Below are positions 5,776 through 6,668 of a stretch of DNA of 6,668 nucleotides, in pieces. Each line of letters opens with the position of its first letter. The stretch's first letter is position 1. Where the stretch lies: positions 1 through 6,668 of the forward strand of contig DBIS01000253.1 in assembly GCA_002296975.1 (NCBI GenBank). Reading direction: 5' to 3'. The DNA is from Deltaproteobacteria bacterium UBA796. Its GTDB lineage: Bacteria > Myxococcota_A > UBA796. The notes under the pieces were generated by a model that saw nothing but the letters and a program-made list of their open reading frames with translations, was not told the origin of the DNA and made no database searches. The position numbers were made by a program, and so were the translations under genes.

Positions 5776-6474
5776 GTGCGTTTTGACATCCTGAGTTTGC
5801 ACCCTGATATGTGTACTGGGCCTCTCGGTACCAGCATTCTCGGGCGGGCTCAGCGACAAGGGCTCATCGACGTTTCGGTCCATGACCTTCGCTCTTGGGC
5901 TGAGGGGAAGCATCGCCAGGCCGACGACACCCCATACGGTGGCGGCGCGGGCATGGTGATGCGCGTAGACGTTGTAGACCGTGGCATCCAGGCTGTGTCG
6001 GGTCCTGGGGCCCATGTGTTGTTGATGGACCCGGCGGGTAAGCCCTTCAAGCAGGCCGACGCTCAGCGCCTGGCAAAGCACGAACAACTGGTGTTGGTGT
6101 GCGGGCATTATGAGGGCATAGATGCTCGAATCCGCGAGCATGTGGTCGACGAGGTGTTTTCGATTGGTGACTTTGTACTCACCGGCGGCGAGCTGCCCGC
6201 CATGGTTATCGTTGACGCGGTGGCAAGATTGTTGGGTGGCGTCTTGGGCAACCCTCAAAGCAGTCAAACAGAGTCATTTTCTGACGGGCTTTTGGAAGCA
6301 CCTCAATACACAAGGCCAAGAGAATATCGAAATTGGACCGTTCCCGCGGTGCTTTTTAGTGGGCACCACGGCGATATTGAGGCTTGGCGAGAGGCGGCAT
6401 CAATAAAGATTACCTCGGATGTTCGGCCAGACATGATCGCAGATCGTGATGCTTCTAAGGCGAAGCTTCCCTGA
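5776..6474 (+). CDS. trmD: tRNA (guanine-37-N1)-methyltransferase TrmD
   Basis: TrmD methylates N1 of G37 next to the anticodon of certain tRNAs, using S-adenosylmethionine, and so prevents +1 frameshifting. The 232-residue product is somewhat shorter than E. coli TrmD (255), with the C-terminal tail trimmed. The N-terminal SPOUT domain shows DDTPYGGGAGMVMR (50-63), VLLMDPAGKPF (81-91, one wall of the trefoil knot), LVCGHYEGIDARI (107-119) and FSIGDFVLTGGELPAM (128-143). R151 corresponds to the important Arg154 of E. coli. The catalytic Asp169 of E. coli aligns with Glu166 here (QTESF). The tRNA-binding part keeps PQYTRP and VPAVLFSGHHGDIEAWR. The start is the GTG at 5776, three bases after the rimM stop, with almost no Shine-Dalgarno signal. 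It therefore probably relies on coupling to rimM. After it a 132-base gap separates rplS. Confidence 0.97.
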   Translation: MRFDILSLHPDMCTGPLGTSILGRAQRQGLIDVSVHDLRSWAEGKHRQADDTPYGGGAGMVMRVDVVDRGIQAVSGPGAHVLLMDPAGKPFKQADAQRLAKHEQLVLVCGHYEGIDARIREHVVDEVFSIGDFVLTGGELPAMVIVDAVARLLGGVLGNPQSSQTESFSDGLLEAPQYTRPREYRNWTVPAVLFSGHHGDIEAWREAASIKITSDVRPDMIADRDASKAKLP

Positions 6475-6490
6475 AATGCTGGAAGGGGGC

Positions 6491-6517
6491 TTGACGAGGC
6501 CGGCCGGTGGCGATAAT
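6491..6517 (+). promoter_or_regulatory. Candidate promoter serving rplS separately from trmD
   Basis: TTGACG (6491-6496) and GATAAT (6512-6517) each match consensus in 5 of 6 positions. The spacer of 15 bases is shorter than the ideal 17. Transcription would start near 6524, giving a leader of about 83 bases to rplS. The -35 context CTTGACG is the same as in the rpsP promoter candidate. It lies wholly in the gap after trmD. Confidence 0.5.
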
Positions 6518-6537
6518 CCGGGACGGCTTTAGGCCTT

Positions 6538-6555
6538 GGGCGTCTTCGGACGTTT
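6538..6555 (+). promoter_or_regulatory. UUCG-tetraloop hairpin in the rplS leader
   Basis: CGTC (6541-6544), TTCG loop (6545-6548) and GACG (6549-6552) form a stem closed by C(UUCG)G, the most stable kind of RNA tetraloop. Three G-U wobbles (GGG at 6538-6540 with TTT at 6553-6555) can lengthen it. The three-U tail is too short for a confident terminator. It may be an attenuator, a processing mark or part of a ribosomal-protein leader. Confidence 0.45.
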
Positions 6556-6556
6556 C

Positions 6557-6572
6557 GTGTGGTTAACCACAC
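6557..6572. repeat. Perfect 16-bp palindrome in the rplS leader
   Basis: GTGTGGTTAACCACAC equals its own reverse complement. In RNA it forms a 6-bp stem with a UUAA loop, four bases after the UUCG hairpin and 34 bases before the rplS ATG. In DNA it has the look of a dimeric repressor site lying downstream of the proposed start of transcription. The sequence alone does not tell which form acts. Confidence 0.6.
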
Positions 6573-6594
6573 TATCCTGGCGAACATTATTGAC

Positions 6595-6599
6595 GAGGA
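6595..6599 (+). promoter_or_regulatory. Ribosome binding site of rplS
   Basis: GAGGA ends 7 bases before the ATG at 6607, a strong site that sets this start over the in-frame ATG at 6616. It belongs to TTGACGAGG, an exact copy of the -35 region at 6491-6499, probably by chance. Confidence 0.55.
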
Positions 6600-6606
6600 C
6601 TGTCTC

Positions 6607-6668
6607 ATGCCCAGCATGCACGAAATCAACCAAGAAATCTCAGCCGCCCTTGAGGCTCCCACTGTCAG
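6607..6668 (+). CDS. rplS: Start of large-subunit ribosomal protein bL19 (partial, cut by window end)
   Basis: Only the first 20 codons are present: MPSMHEINQEISAALEAPTV. bL19 sits at the interface between the 50S and 30S subunits. A short amphipathic helix before a Pro-containing segment is what bL19 has ahead of its FRPGDTV strand, but the diagnostic part lies beyond the window. The call rests mainly on position, since rplS follows trmD in most bacteria, and on the strong GAGGA site. The gene has its own promoter candidate and a structured leader, so it can probably be made apart from trmD. Confidence 0.75.
   Translation, partial: MPSMHEINQEISAALEAPTV

Noticed and set aside
5722..6267. Minus-strand open frame of 181 codons over the rimM end and trmD
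   Set aside because: It lies antisense to conserved trmD and has the odd His/Gln-rich composition expected of a shadow frame.
6451..6485. Possible terminator at the end of trmD (GCTTC/GAAGC and CTTCC/GGAAG hairpins)
   Set aside because: The stems are only 5 bp, compete with each other, overlap the coding end and have no following T-tract.

Overview
The window is a stretch of ordinary bacterial chromosome, moderately GC-rich, centred on the conserved rpsP - KH protein - rimM - trmD - rplS ribosome cluster. The KH gene between rpsP and rimM argues against Gammaproteobacteria, where it is normally absent. A large beta-helix lipoprotein with acidic, Thr/Asp-rich linkers would fit a former deltaproteobacterium (Myxococcota or Bradymonadota type). 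That placement is inference and needs a tree. No mobile element, CRISPR array, tRNA or rRNA gene was seen.

Layout. Bases 1-183 hold the C-terminal end of an unrecognised plus-strand gene. It converges, 15 bases apart, on a 916-residue minus-strand gene (199-2949) for a predicted secreted lipoprotein with a right-handed parallel beta-helix. An 88-base divergent intergenic region separates this from a plus-strand biotin-dependent acyl-CoA carboxylase carboxyltransferase subunit (3038-4588). A 128-base gap follows, with a good promoter candidate and nested inverted repeats. Then come rpsP (4717-4968), a KhpA-like KH gene (4970-5218), rimM (5224-5772) and trmD (5776-6474), packed 1 to 5 bases apart. 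After a 132-base gap with its own promoter candidate and two hairpins, rplS begins at 6607 and runs off the end.

How the genes work together. bS16 and bL19 are structural ribosomal proteins. RimM helps assemble the 30S head, and TrmD makes m1G37 in tRNA to hold reading frame. Ribosomal proteins are needed in far larger amounts than the two enzymes, and the sequence reflects this. rpsP and rplS have ATG starts, clear Shine-Dalgarno sites and promoter candidates. rimM has a TTG start buried in a perfect 8-bp hairpin, and trmD a GTG start with almost no Shine-Dalgarno site.

Most worth a second look: (1) the rimM start-codon hairpin; (2) the KH protein, whose RNA-binding GxxG loop reads DGDD and whose overall composition is strongly acidic; (3) the rplS leader, with a UUCG hairpin and a perfect 16-bp palindrome; (4) a Cys at the acyl-CoA specificity position of the carboxylase. 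No wholly new multi-gene system is evident.
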